38,173 nt of DNA from Nostoc sp. CHAB 5844 (GCF_020829595.1 NZ_JAIVFW010000067.1:1-38173), one strand, 5' to 3'. Numbered from the stretch's first letter, positions 24,197 to 32,848 are shown. Numbers and translations: made by a program. Notes: generated from the sequence alone by a model not told the origin.

Positions 24197-24631
24197 CCAA
24201 GAATTTACTACCTTTTATATAAAAACCGCATTATTATTGTTGAAGTTACCGAATCTGATTTACACAAATACGGCTTTCCTTTATCAGATAAATTAATCAA
24301 AAAACTATTAGAAAAAATCAAAGCGCAACAACCACAAGCAATTGGACTTGATATTTATCGAGATTTACCTGTAGGTGAGGAAACTGAAAAATTAAATAAA
24401 TTATACGAATCAATAACAAATTTAGTCGGCATTCAAAAAGTGGGTATTCCTAGTGTTGCACCTCCCCCAAAACTTAAACAACTAGGACAAGTTGCCGCCA
24501 ATGACATTTTACTTGATGCCGATGGTAAACTACGGCGGGGATTACTATCTTTACCTGATAAATCGCCCTTCTTTACTTCCACAATATTAGACCTGAATCC
24601 TTACTTTTTCAGCATCAACTATCGTCTGTGA
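24197..24631 (+). pseudogene. CHASE2 sensor domain fragment
   Basis: The frame is open without an N-terminal start and reads RIIIVEVTESDLHKYGFPLSDK, then IKAQQPQAIGLDIYRDLPVG, then VGIPSVAPPPKLKQL, then NDILLDADGKLRRGLL. This is the extracellular CHASE2 domain found in cyanobacterial adenylate cyclases, histidine kinases and CHAT-type proteins. The transmembrane segments, the output domain and the N-terminal start are all missing. The reading stops abruptly at FFSINYRL. It is therefore a remnant of a larger membrane receptor gene. The gene for a cyclic-nucleotide-binding protein follows, which may or may not be a trace of the original pathway. Confidence 0.75.
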
Positions 24632-24905
24632 GGCGTTGCTGATTAATTTCGGGCGTAAGTTCTAGTAATCGTAAAACAATGACACTAAGCGACTTTCAAG
24701 CCTGTTCCTCCGCAGTCGCTCCACTTGGGTAGCCACTCTGTTGGGCGGCTTCGCCGACTTGAAAGAAGTGACGTGAGACCCCAAGACCGCGCTGCTCTCT
24801 GTTCCCTGCTATAGTTGTGATTTTTATCGGTTAATATGGCGATCGCATACTCAAGATTACCAAAATTACCTGATATTTTTAAGGTGTGAGTCTTAACTCT
24901 TAATT

Positions 24906-25340
24906 ATGCTCAGTAGTGTTGACCGATTGTTATTTGTGCGACGAGTCCCGATTTTTAAGGAATTGCGGGATGATTTTATTGTGCGGCTGACTTCAGTGAT
25001 GCACGAATTGTCATTTCCTGCTAATTACACAATTTTTAGGCAGGGTGAAGAAGGGCGATCGCTTTATATTGTGGTATCTGGTAGAGTTAAAGTCCACATT
25101 GGCAATAAATTTCTCGCAGAAGTAGAACAGGGAAAATACTTTGGTGAAATGGCAGTATTTGATACACAGCCTCGTTCTGCTACCGCCACCACCCTCGAAC
25201 CTTGTGAATGTTTAGAACTCACACAAGAGCAACTTTATGACGCAATAGAAGAAACTCCAGAAATAGCTGTAAATATCATCCGTGAGTTATCACGGCTAAT
25301 TCGCAGATTGAATGAAAGTATTGATGTGACTAATTCATAG
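24906..25340 (+). CDS. single cyclic-nucleotide-binding domain protein
   Basis: The 144 residues are almost entirely one cNMP-binding domain. FPANYTIFRQGEEGRSLYIVVSGRVKVHI begins the beta-roll. The phosphate-binding cassette is FGEMAVFDTQPRSATATTLEPCE (FGEMA-x(6)-RSAT), and a C-terminal helix follows (IAVNIIRELSRLIRRLNESI). The cassette retains the arginine and glutamate needed to bind cAMP or cGMP. There is no HTH, kinase or channel domain, so it must act by binding a partner or as a sink for the nucleotide. It overlaps the convergent DUF4058 gene by 6 bp. Confidence 0.88.
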   Translation: MLSSVDRLLFVRRVPIFKELRDDFIVRLTSVMHELSFPANYTIFRQGEEGRSLYIVVSGRVKVHIGNKFLAEVEQGKYFGEMAVFDTQPRSATATTLEPCECLELTQEQLYDAIEETPEIAVNIIRELSRLIRRLNESIDVTNS

Positions 25341-26093
25341 TAGTGTCAAACTTTGCAGCCAAGCTTCATCTTCTATCAATAACTTAGGACTACAAGGCAA
25401 ATTATAGTTAATCGCCAGTTCCAGCCTAGCACGGTCATAAACACAATGTAACAAAGGTTGCAATTCTAGTAATGGTTCTGCTTCTCCTTCACGCAGCGGA
25501 ATCGGAAAGGCTGGGATTGGCTGTCTCAGATTAAAAGCATATAGTTGTGCCTTGGGACGTTGCGGACTGCGACTAATTAAAATGCGGTAATCTGATGCAA
25601 CTTTGCCAATCATCGGTAGTGGTTCACCACCTCGCAACAAATCAATTTCAATTAAATGAGTAGCACTAGTGAGAATCTTTTGCCGTTTTTGCAGATAAGC
25701 AATACGTCCTTCACCAGAGCGTTTATTTTTGGCAGAAAGCAGTTCTATAGTAGTGATGACTCTTCCTGTAGTCACTTCCCGAATTTCCAAAAAGCGCTCT
25801 TGCACTTCTTGTGCAATGGGAATTTCAATATTAAGTGGTTGAACTACTGTAGCGAGGTTTGTATCTGGATTTGTTTTTGGTGTAGCAGCAGTCACAGATA
25901 CGTCCGGGATACCAACTAATATACTTTCTCCAGCTTCACTCAGATATACGCGCTTTTCTACTGCTACGCGATAATCTCGACTCAGACAATCATCAAGCGC
26001 ATCAGCAACTGCCACAATCATCCGGCTGTGAAACTCTGACCAAATTTCTGAGTTTTCCAAGTAAGGATTCATGCCAGGAAACGGAGAAGGCAT
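25335..26093 (-). CDS. DUF4058 family protein
   Basis: The 252-residue protein opens with the DUF4058 signature MPSPFPGMNPYLE, then FHSRMIVAVADALDDCL. The rest is mixed alpha/beta, with FLEIREVTTGRVITTIELLSAKNKRSGEGR and LIEIDLLRGGEPLP; the IELLSxxNK stretch resembles a nuclease-like core but no activity is established. The family is expanded in multicellular cyanobacteria and has no assigned function. Length is normal. It ends 6 bp inside the cyclic-nucleotide-binding gene on the other strand. Confidence 0.85.
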   Translation of the reverse strand: MPSPFPGMNPYLENSEIWSEFHSRMIVAVADALDDCLSRDYRVAVEKRVYLSEAGESILVGIPDVSVTAATPKTNPDTNLATVVQPLNIEIPIAQEVQERFLEIREVTTGRVITTIELLSAKNKRSGEGRIAYLQKRQKILTSATHLIEIDLLRGGEPLPMIGKVASDYRILISRSPQRPKAQLYAFNLRQPIPAFPIPLREGEAEPLLELQPLLHCVYDRARLELAINYNLPCSPKLLIEDEAWLQSLTLL

Positions 26094-26122
26094 GGTAAAA
26101 ACTTCAGATACAAATACAGTTA

Positions 26123-26215
26123 TTATAAACCAGCTTCATTCAGTGCCAGAGTAAAAGCATCAATTAAATTTAACTGTTCAGTAAATTGTTTGAGGCTACC
26201 CAAGACACCGTAACA
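26123..26215 (-). pseudogene. 30-codon C-terminal gene fragment, family not recognised
   Basis: On the minus strand the frame reads CYGVLGSLKQFTEQLNLID, then AFTLALNEAGL and a TAA. It is preceded directly by an in-frame stop and has no start codon. The even codon use and sensible amphipathic sequence suggest the true tail of an older gene. No family can be assigned from 30 residues. Confidence 0.35.
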
Positions 26216-26370
26216 TTATTTTTGGGATTGACTATTTCTAGGTAAGTTGGAGTAATTTATACATTTTATTATTAATGCCGATGCTGTTCACTACTTGTTA
26301 TCAGATATAACAATAGCATCGATATAAGAGGATGTTTTAAAAGTCATCGTGTCGGTAGCAAAAAGTTTTA

Positions 26371-26489
26371 GATCCCCCTAAATCCCCGCCAGTTGCTTCA
26401 AGTCGAGAAACCCGCCCAACGCACTGGCTCCCCTTAAAAAGGGGGACTTTGAATTGGATTCCCCCTTTTTAAGGGGGGCTAGGGGTATC
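26371..26489. mobile_element. MITE interrupted by a smaller GCCAGT...ACTGGC module
   Basis: The outer element starts GATCCCCCTAAATCCCC (26371-26387) and ends GGGGGGCTAGGGGTATC (26473-26489), imperfect inverted ends. Inside, CCCCTTAAAAAGGGGGA (26430-26446) is exactly inverted at 26460-26476. A 42-bp module (26388-26429), with GCCAGT and ACTGGC near its two ends, interrupts the outer element's left arm and is flanked by CCCC on both sides. The rest of the 26094-26572 gap is AT-rich. Confidence 0.65.
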
Positions 26490-26572
26490 AATGAGTGCTT
26501 AAAGACACAGATAAATACCAATATTGAATATTGAGTTACAGTCACATAACAACATCTGTTAATTGTTCACAA

Positions 26573-27688
26573 TTAACTTTCTGACTCATCCAAAACCCAC
26601 TCAAATCGATGCTTTAAATCATTGCAGTGGCTAGGCGGTAAAATTCCATCATGCTGAAGTCTGCCAACTACAATCCCTGGTGCAATGCCAATTTCAGCAG
26701 CAAACTGCTCAATACCCACTCTACTGTGTTGTTGACCTGATGCTAGAAATCGCTTCAATTCTATAGGGGGGATGAGTAGATCCGCAGCGAATTTATTTGC
26801 TTCTTCCTCTTTGGCTAAATCTTCAACAGCGGCAACACCTTTACCTTCAAGGAACACATCACGTTTACCATGCAGCAGAATATGACCAGATTCGTGGAAG
26901 AAAGCAAACCACAGATGGTCATCGGTTTTATGCCGTAGACTGAGTTGAATCAGTGCTTTATGAGGATTTAGCCAGCGTGTTGCTCCGCTGATTCTTGCTT
27001 TGGGAAGTTGAGGTATAAAAACTACAGCTACTCCTGTCTGGGCGCACAGTTGCACAACTTCTGGTTGAAAAACTTCTGGTGGTTGTCTTGTTAAAGCGCG
27101 AACTTGTACCAATACCTCCCTGAACTTATTTGCATCATAGGTAGCGCAAGGAATCTCAGATGCTTCAATTTCTCCTTGACGCAGCCAAGCAGCCATTGCA
27201 CCAGGCTCACTTTGAAAAGCCTGCGATTTACGAAAATCTACATGAGTACTACACCATATTCCCTCCCATTGTTCAGGGGAGGCGACGGCGAAAAAATTTA
27301 GCACTTCCCGCAATTGTTCAACCTTGTTTTGACAGCACGGAATCCAACCAAAATCAATCATGGCTTTTACAGGAATTTGTTTCAGCCATGTGACTTGTTT
27401 TTGCAAGCGCTCTTGTTCTTCTTGTCGTGCTAAAGCTTCTCGGTATTGTCGTTCACGGTTGTTCCAAAAACTAGCTCTTATACCTAATACACGCTCTAGC
27501 TGTAATGCAGTTTCAGGAGTAATTGCTGCTTTCCCATTGATAATTTCGTTAATTGTTTTTTTAGGTCTTCCTGTACGTTCCGCTAGTTCTGCTTGAGACA
27601 TACCCCGCTCTTCAAGGATTTCTTGAAGAGTTTCGCCAGGAGGAGAAACGTAATCTGGCGTGTATTGATTTTGGATTGTATTACTCAT
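26573..27688 (-). CDS. higA: HigA-type antitoxin fused to an ImmA/IrrE-like metallopeptidase domain
   Basis: The 371-residue protein starts with an XRE-type HTH of the HigA/VapI kind (about 16-70: PGETLQEILEERGMSQAELAERTGRPKKTINEIINGK). It ends with an ImmA/IrrE-type zinc peptidase containing FAFFHESGHILLHGK, where H265, E266 and H269 form HEXXH, plus the downstream EEEANKFAADLLIPP carrying the third ligand. Such HTH-peptidase fusions act as antitoxins or repressors whose peptidase part cleaves or senses a partner. Its ATG lies inside the end of the toxin gene (8-bp overlap), giving the order toxin then antitoxin, as in higBA. Autorepression through the HTH is expected but no operator is obvious. 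Confidence 0.85.
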   Translation of the reverse strand: MSNTIQNQYTPDYVSPPGETLQEILEERGMSQAELAERTGRPKKTINEIINGKAAITPETALQLERVLGIRASFWNNRERQYREALARQEEQERLQKQVTWLKQIPVKAMIDFGWIPCCQNKVEQLREVLNFFAVASPEQWEGIWCSTHVDFRKSQAFQSEPGAMAAWLRQGEIEASEIPCATYDANKFREVLVQVRALTRQPPEVFQPEVVQLCAQTGVAVVFIPQLPKARISGATRWLNPHKALIQLSLRHKTDDHLWFAFFHESGHILLHGKRDVFLEGKGVAAVEDLAKEEEANKFAADLLIPPIELKRFLASGQQHSRVGIEQFAAEIGIAPGIVVGRLQHDGILPPSHCNDLKHRFEWVLDESES

Positions 27689-28016
27689 GAGTATCTTCCA
27701 CGCCCAGTATTCTAACGGCAGTTACTTTACTCCAGTCGATGCCACCATCTGGCTTAGTAGGAATTGGTTCATCTGCTGGCTCAAATATTAGCCGATACGG
27801 ATGATCTAAATCGAGCGATAACTGACCTGCTCGATCTTGAAGCAATTCGTGGCATCTTCCTGGAAGATTTCGCATATCTTCTAGTATGTTGGCAGCACGT
27901 AAATCATCTAGTCGTCTTCGGATGCGTTTTGCTCTATCTGCACCATGATTTTTCTGTAGAAGCCTGTGGTTATTGCACTCTTCTTCAAATTTACGATTAC
28001 TAAACATAATATCCAT
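27681..28016 (-). CDS. higB: HigB/RelE-like toxin
   Basis: The 111-residue protein resembles the HigB/RelE family (plasmid maintenance killer). It has FEEECNNHRLLQKNHGADRAKRIRRRLDDLRAA as the helical N-terminal part, then MRNLPGRCHELLQDRAGQLSLDLDHPYRLIFEP, with the GRCHEL...LSLDL.HPYRLIF pattern of the group, and VTAVRILGVEDTHE at the end. Members of this fold cleave mRNA on the ribosome. The residues HEL and YRLIF are preserved, so it may be active. It overlaps the antitoxin gene by 8 bp. A second ATG (MFSNRKF, 9 bp in) is an alternative start. Confidence 0.85.
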   Translation of the reverse strand: MDIMFSNRKFEEECNNHRLLQKNHGADRAKRIRRRLDDLRAANILEDMRNLPGRCHELLQDRAGQLSLDLDHPYRLIFEPADEPIPTKPDGGIDWSKVTAVRILGVEDTHE

Positions 28017-28135
28017 TGTACCAAGCTTCTATCGATTTTGTTAACCCTTAAGGTTAATAGTATTTTAGGCAAAGCACTATAATTTGGTTGGTACAATTGT
28101 TCTGTAAATTCTGTAAAAATATCAAATTTGACTCT

Positions 28136-29557
28136 TCAGTTAGCACTCAGCACTTTTCCTCGACATTGTTGAATAAATCGCTGGGGAATTTCTACACTAG
28201 CTCCCCAATGTAAATGTACATAAGAAGCGTGAAGATTAATAGGTAAATTCCAGCCTTCAAACCCCATATTTTCATCACAATCGTAGCGGTAAGTTTCAAA
28301 CAATGGTTGATGAGAATTTGACTTTAAACTTGAGCGGTGAAATTCATGTCCGTAAACAGTTGTATCTGCATCTACTAATAAACTATCTTGTAAAGCGATC
28401 GCCCGACGATAACCTAAAGTTAAACGTCCGCCCATGCAAGCAGATGTTGGGATTACTCCTACCATTGGGTAAGATTTACTCTCAAAATCGATGATTTCTT
28501 CACACAAATACATCAATCCGCCACACTCGGCAATTGTGGGCATTCCCTGTAAAATAGCTGTTTTTACGGCTTGGCGAACATTGGTATTTGCTGCTAATTG
28601 TTGAGCAAAAACTTCTGGGAAACCACCGCCAAAATACATTCCCTGTATATTTTGAGGTAATTCTGAGTCTGCTAAAGGACTCCAAAAGACTAACTCTGCA
28701 CCTAATTGTTGTAGTAAATCGAGATTGTCTTGGTAATAAAAATTAAAAGCGCGATCGCGTGCAACGGCAATCCTCACTTGACTTAGTGCTGAGTGTTGAG
28801 TGTTGAGTGCTGAGTGTTGAGTGCTGAGTGCTGAGTGCTGAGTGTTGAGTGCTGAGCTTTGAGTGTTTAATAGAGGTAATAAATGTTGCCAATCGAAGCA
28901 AGTATCGCCTAAATCAGCCAGGCGTTCTATGACTGCATCCAGTTCGCTGAGTTCGGCTGTGGGGACTAAACCAAGATGGCGATCAGGAATTGTAATGTTA
29001 TCTTGACGACGTAATACACCGAGAATGGGTAATTGTAGAGATTGTAGAGCATCTTTAAGTAGGGAGAGATGGCGATCGCTCCCCACACGATTTAGTACTA
29101 AACCAGCTATTTTAATTTTGGGATCAAAAGAACAATAACCGTAAGCGATCGCAGCCACCGAACCTGATAAACGACTGCAATCAATTACCAACACTACAGG
29201 TAAATCTAGTAACCGTGCAATATGAGCCGTACTAGCAAAATCTGTCCTTTGGCCTTTGTCCTTTACAAATGACGAAACACCATCGAATAAACCCATTACG
29301 CCTTCAACCAAACTATATTCACTCGCTTGGCTGTGATTAGCAAAACATTGCTGAACATAAGCTTCACAAGTCAGCACCGGATCTAAATTACGACAAGCAA
29401 GGCCAGTAACGTAGCTATGAAACATCGGGTCAATGTAGTCCGGCCCGACTTTGAAAGATTGTACCTGGCCACCGCGACGACATAAAGATGCTAAAAGGGT
29501 GAGTGTGACTGTTGTTTTACCCACCCCACTACGTTCTCCAGCAATTACTAAAGCCAT
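28136..29557 (-). CDS. cbiA: cobyrinic acid a,c-diamide synthase with an STRR-encoded linker
   Basis: This enzyme (CbiA/CobB) amidates the a and c carboxylates of the corrin ring using glutamine and ATP in cobalamin biosynthesis. The 473 residues have an N-terminal ATPase domain (GERSGVGKTT, residues 7-16; FKVGPDYIDPMFH; VEGVMGLFDG) and a C-terminal glutamine amidotransferase domain with the nucleophile in TIAECGGLMYL and the end HLHWG. Between them, residues 231-259 are four seven-residue repeats of the type (S/N)TQHSAL, translated from a heptanucleotide array. Since 7-bp units in multiples of three keep the frame, the gene is uninterrupted. The linker position between domains makes it likely to be tolerated. 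Confidence 0.92.
   Translation of the reverse strand: MALVIAGERSGVGKTTVTLTLLASLCRRGGQVQSFKVGPDYIDPMFHSYVTGLACRNLDPVLTCEAYVQQCFANHSQASEYSLVEGVMGLFDGVSSFVKDKGQRTDFASTAHIARLLDLPVVLVIDCSRLSGSVAAIAYGYCSFDPKIKIAGLVLNRVGSDRHLSLLKDALQSLQLPILGVLRRQDNITIPDRHLGLVPTAELSELDAVIERLADLGDTCFDWQHLLPLLNTQSSALNTQHSALSTQHSALNTQHSALSQVRIAVARDRAFNFYYQDNLDLLQQLGAELVFWSPLADSELPQNIQGMYFGGGFPEVFAQQLAANTNVRQAVKTAILQGMPTIAECGGLMYLCEEIIDFESKSYPMVGVIPTSACMGGRLTLGYRRAIALQDSLLVDADTTVYGHEFHRSSLKSNSHQPLFETYRYDCDENMGFEGWNLPINLHASYVHLHWGASVEIPQRFIQQCRGKVLSAN
28785..28867. repeat. STRR heptanucleotide array inside cbiA
   Basis: Twelve or so tandem units TGAGTGC/TGAGTGT (plus-strand reading) span this stretch. On the coding strand three units make 21 bp and encode (S/N)TQHSAL. 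It is the same class of repeat as at 10162-10319, with a different unit. Confidence 0.85.
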
Positions 29558-29736
29558 GTAATTAACTAATGTGTACTATGCTGATACTCTGAGAGGTTGT
29601 TGAACTTGCGACGCACTGTTTCTACCAACATCATCTCAAAGCGTAGGTATCAGATTCAAGCAACTAAAAAGTTTAACTTGATGCTGAAGACTCTAACAGC
29701 CCAATGACTTGGCTGTTTTAATACCTAATAAATAAT

Positions 29737-30354
29737 TTAATCTTCGGTTAGTATGTCAACTAGAATTTTGATTAATTCTATCAATTCTTCTGGAACTCGA
29801 TACAATTTTAAGTCTTCAGTTATCAATTTTTCTTGACGTTTGTATGTAGCGAATCGCCAATCTTCACCAGTAGTTACAGCACCATAAAGAATAGGTGTAT
29901 CAGAATTTATCCATTGATCAAGGGCAATTAACTCTACAGCTAATTGTGTAAAGCCTCTACTTAAATCTGCTTGTTTAGCTTCTATCACTAACAATCCCTT
30001 ACCTTTATTAATGTAGTAATCTAAGCTACCTTTTAACTGCTCACTGACACTAATAGGATACTCAATATTCAATTGAGTTTGGGCGATTTCACAAACTTCT
30101 AGTAAGATAGGCGCAATAATAGCTTGCTTTCGTGCGTCTTCACTTAACAGTTTCACACGTCGAAGATTACGTTCAATTATTCGTTGTAATTCTTCAATAT
30201 TATTGAATAGATATTCTGCTTTTTGTAATTGTAATCTTTCACGTTCATACGAACAGCCAAGTTCAGCAAGAATATCTTCTGGAGAAAATGGTAATTCAAA
30301 ATATTTGCTGAATGTATAGCTTTGTCCAGGTTGAATTATCCGAGAACGATTCAT
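29737..30354 (-). CDS. PD-(D/E)XK nuclease-like protein
   Basis: The 205-residue protein has a nuclease-like core: KGSLDYYINKGKGLLVIEAKQADLSRGFTQLAVEL gives D112, E125-x-K127 and the following Q137 on a helix, the arrangement of type I restriction HsdR-N/PD-(D/E)XK domains. The N-terminal 75 residues are helical and charged (YERERLQLQKAEYLFNNIEELQRIIERNLRRVKLL). No methylase or helicase partner lies nearby, so a classical restriction system is unlikely. Similar stand-alone proteins are common in cyanobacteria with no known function. The start is the first ATG; a weak purine stretch precedes it. Confidence 0.7.
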   Translation of the reverse strand: MNRSRIIQPGQSYTFSKYFELPFSPEDILAELGCSYERERLQLQKAEYLFNNIEELQRIIERNLRRVKLLSEDARKQAIIAPILLEVCEIAQTQLNIEYPISVSEQLKGSLDYYINKGKGLLVIEAKQADLSRGFTQLAVELIALDQWINSDTPILYGAVTTGEDWRFATYKRQEKLITEDLKLYRVPEELIELIKILVDILTED

Positions 30355-30411
30355 AAAAATTCCAATTTTTTTGATTTCAATATGGTTTAATTTTTGTAGG
30401 CGATCGCTATA

Positions 30412-31434
30412 TCAACAATACGATAATCGATAAGCTCTGGGAGTTTGCCCTGTCCATCTTTTGAAAGCACGGTGAAAAGCACTGGGTTCAGAAAAGCCTA
30501 ACAAAAATGCGACATCGTGAATTGGAGTAGCTGGATTTTTTAAATGTCGCAAGGCTAACTCTTTGCGAGTATTATCCAAAAGTTCTTGATAAGATGTATC
30601 CTCAGCTTGTAGTTCTCGTTGTAACTGGCGCACACTGATTGCTAAACTACGGGCAACTGCTTCTATAGTTGGTAAATTGCCTTTCAATTGTTTGACAATC
30701 TCCTGCACAACTTTTCTAGTGTAATCATCTTCTCGATTCATCGCATCGAGCATTGTTTGTGCATGTTGTTCAAACATTGAAAGTAAGTTGGAATTAGCTG
30801 ATAATACTGACCAATTCAAACAGTTAGCATCAAAGATAATACGATTCGTTGGCATTGAGAAGTGTAAGCCTGTTTGAAAAATGCGCTCATGTTCAGAGGT
30901 ATCACCAGGACGGGGATATTGAAACCAGACTGCATGAGGATAAAGTGGTTTTCCTGTCAAGACTTTTGTTGCGATTAGTAATGATGCAAAGGTACTCTCA
31001 ACCGCATACCGAGGTTGTTCTAACAGATAATTTTTTAAATCATCTATAATATCACAGTCGCACAGTACCAAACCATCAGCAACTGTAAAGTGAATGTATG
31101 CGCCTTGGCTGAATAGACGAGTGTAGCGAGAGAATTTTTCCAGAACTTCCGCAAATGTTTGACAGTTGACTAATACATAACCAACAATCCCGAACGTTGC
31201 TAAATGAAAAGCTTCTCCTAGATGTAAAGCAAAGTTCTCATCACCTGTACGCTTGATAACTTCTCGCCACACAGCACTATGCAGCGTTCCCGAAATTTGC
31301 TGATCGGGCATTTTGAGTAAAGTAGCATCAATTCCGACATCTGTACACAGACTATCTGCATCAACTCCATATCTCGCGGCGGCAAACTGCACAATACCTC
31401 GCGTGATGTAAACGGAAAATGTCGCTTCCTTCAT
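30412..31434 (-). CDS. AraC family transcriptional regulator
   Basis: The 340-residue regulator has an N-terminal arabinose-binding-like domain of the ArgR/OruR type (about 20-200: RGIVQFAAARYGVDADSLC, FALHLGEAFHLATFGIVGYVLVNCQTFAEVL). The C-terminal AraC double helix-turn-helix is at about 240-338: IEAVARSLAISVRQLQRELQAEDTSYQELLDNTR, then LLGFSEPSAFHRAFKRWTGQTPRAYR. It is divergent from the cupin-DUF4386 operon across a 125-bp gap, which makes that operon its likely target. The inducing ligand is unknown. Confidence 0.92.
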   Translation of the reverse strand: MKEATFSVYITRGIVQFAAARYGVDADSLCTDVGIDATLLKMPDQQISGTLHSAVWREVIKRTGDENFALHLGEAFHLATFGIVGYVLVNCQTFAEVLEKFSRYTRLFSQGAYIHFTVADGLVLCDCDIIDDLKNYLLEQPRYAVESTFASLLIATKVLTGKPLYPHAVWFQYPRPGDTSEHERIFQTGLHFSMPTNRIIFDANCLNWSVLSANSNLLSMFEQHAQTMLDAMNREDDYTRKVVQEIVKQLKGNLPTIEAVARSLAISVRQLQRELQAEDTSYQELLDNTRKELALRHLKNPATPIHDVAFLLGFSEPSAFHRAFKRWTGQTPRAYRLSYC

Positions 31435-31559
31435 AGGTGAATAGCAAGAACGGCGCGATTAGTCAACTTTTTGGCAGGACTTGTCAATTCAGAATTGAGT
31501 AGAAAATTTATTGTTTAAGTGTAGTCAAACAGCACTGCATCAAACAAGGAGTTTTTCAA

Positions 31560-32135
31560 ATGAATTCATCAATTTTCACCACAAAAGCACAGCCAGAAGT
31601 AATTGTAAATCCTGTGACTGGCGATCGCATGACTATTTTAGAAAGCAGTGAAGCTTATGCCAAAATCCGCTTTGATTTAGCTCCCAAAGCTAAGGGTAGT
31701 CCCCTGCATTATCACACCCAAATGAGCGAAACTTTTACTGTCATAAACGGCTGTCTGAAAATGGAAGTTGGACAAAAGGGGAATTGGCGAACTTTGTATG
31801 CAGGTGAAAGTTTACACGTTCCCGCAGGTGTGCATCACAGTTTCCACAATCCGTCTGATGATTGGGTGGCGTATATAAGTGAAAACAGTCCTGCTGCTGG
31901 GTTTGAGCAGTTTATCAGAGCGATGTTTGGTTTAGCAATTGATGGTAAGGTGAACCACGAAGGAATGCCAACCAATTTACTGCAATTTGCTTTATTACTG
32001 AAGAAAGCAGACATTGTTTTAGTTGAGATGCCGCGATTGTTGCAAACGGTGTTAGTTGGTACACTGGTGCGGATAGCTGATTTGACGAAGGTGGAGCGAT
32101 CGCTGGTTAAATATTGGCATAGAGGTGCAAAATGA
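31560..32135 (+). CDS. cupin domain protein
   Basis: The 191 residues hold one cupin barrel. PLHYHTQMSETFTVINGCLKMEVG supplies H50, H52 and E57 of motif 1, and LHVPAGVHHSFHNP supplies the motif 2 histidine. These can bind a metal. The helical C-terminal third (about 115-190) is not part of the barrel. A candidate Shine-Dalgarno AAGGAG lies about 9 nt before the ATG. The stop overlaps the next gene by ATGA, so the two are cotranscribed and translationally coupled. The reaction is not known; the neighbouring AraC regulator suggests an inducible pathway. Confidence 0.85.
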   Translation: MNSSIFTTKAQPEVIVNPVTGDRMTILESSEAYAKIRFDLAPKAKGSPLHYHTQMSETFTVINGCLKMEVGQKGNWRTLYAGESLHVPAGVHHSFHNPSDDWVAYISENSPAAGFEQFIRAMFGLAIDGKVNHEGMPTNLLQFALLLKKADIVLVEMPRLLQTVLVGTLVRIADLTKVERSLVKYWHRGAK

Positions 32136-32848
32136 CGCGATCGCATCTAGTCAAAATCACGGGGATTTTATTCATTGCGCTAGTCGTGCTGCTGAACATC
32201 CCCTATATGCTACTAATTCAAAACTTTGAGTACGACGATATCCTTAGAGAACCTGTTGATTATGTTTTGCAACGGTTTCAGGCTGGTGGCGCAGGATTGA
32301 TTGCTACTTGGTTTACCTTTGGATTTGCTGCCTTGTTGTTTATTCCTGCAAGTACGCTCCTACATAAGATTATTGCACAGGATGATATGCCTTACTTGGC
32401 AACGGCTACGTTGATAGGCGCACTTTCAGGAATCCTTCAGTCTGTTGGATTAATGCGGTGGGTATTTGTTGTCCCTGTGCTGGCGAATTTATACACCAGT
32501 TCAACAGCTACCACCGCAACACGCGAAGCTGTCAGCGTTGTTTATCAAGCAGTTCATCAATACGGTGGTGTTGTGATTGGCGAATATCTCGGTCAAACGT
32601 TGCTTGTTTTCTGGACAATGGGCGTAGGAATAGCAATGCTGCACTCACCTTTATTCAAATCCTGGGTTGCTTACTTTGGATTAATGACAGTACCTTTGTT
32701 GCTCTTAGGGCAAAGTGAGTTATTTGCAACCGTAATACCTGGATTTCCTGTGTTGCAAGCTACACCTATAGGATTTGTTCTGTGGGAAGTCTGGTTATTG
32801 ATTGTCGGAATATCTCTGTTACGAGTGCCTCAGCACCGAGTTGTGTAA
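32132..32848 (+). CDS. DUF4386-like integral membrane protein
   Basis: The 238 residues contain six hydrophobic segments: about 8-28, 54-75, 89-107, 111-123, 152-173 and 176-235 in two parts. Soluble loops include QNFEYDDILREPVDYVLQRFQAGG and the segment after LYTSSTATTATREAVSVVYQAVHQYGGVVIGEYLGQ. This layout and the EYLGQ-type segment resemble the DUF4386 family. Function unknown. The start codon overlaps the cupin stop (ATGA). Expression is probably controlled by the divergent AraC-type regulator. Confidence 0.75.
   Translation: MTRSHLVKITGILFIALVVLLNIPYMLLIQNFEYDDILREPVDYVLQRFQAGGAGLIATWFTFGFAALLFIPASTLLHKIIAQDDMPYLATATLIGALSGILQSVGLMRWVFVVPVLANLYTSSTATTATREAVSVVYQAVHQYGGVVIGEYLGQTLLVFWTMGVGIAMLHSPLFKSWVAYFGLMTVPLLLLGQSELFATVIPGFPVLQATPIGFVLWEVWLLIVGISLLRVPQHRVV

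Noticed and set aside
29695-29720. Hairpin AACAGCC/GGCTGTT as terminator between cbiA and the nuclease-like gene
   Set aside because: The stem has 7 bp and its T-rich side faces the plus strand, where no gene ends; support is too weak to list.
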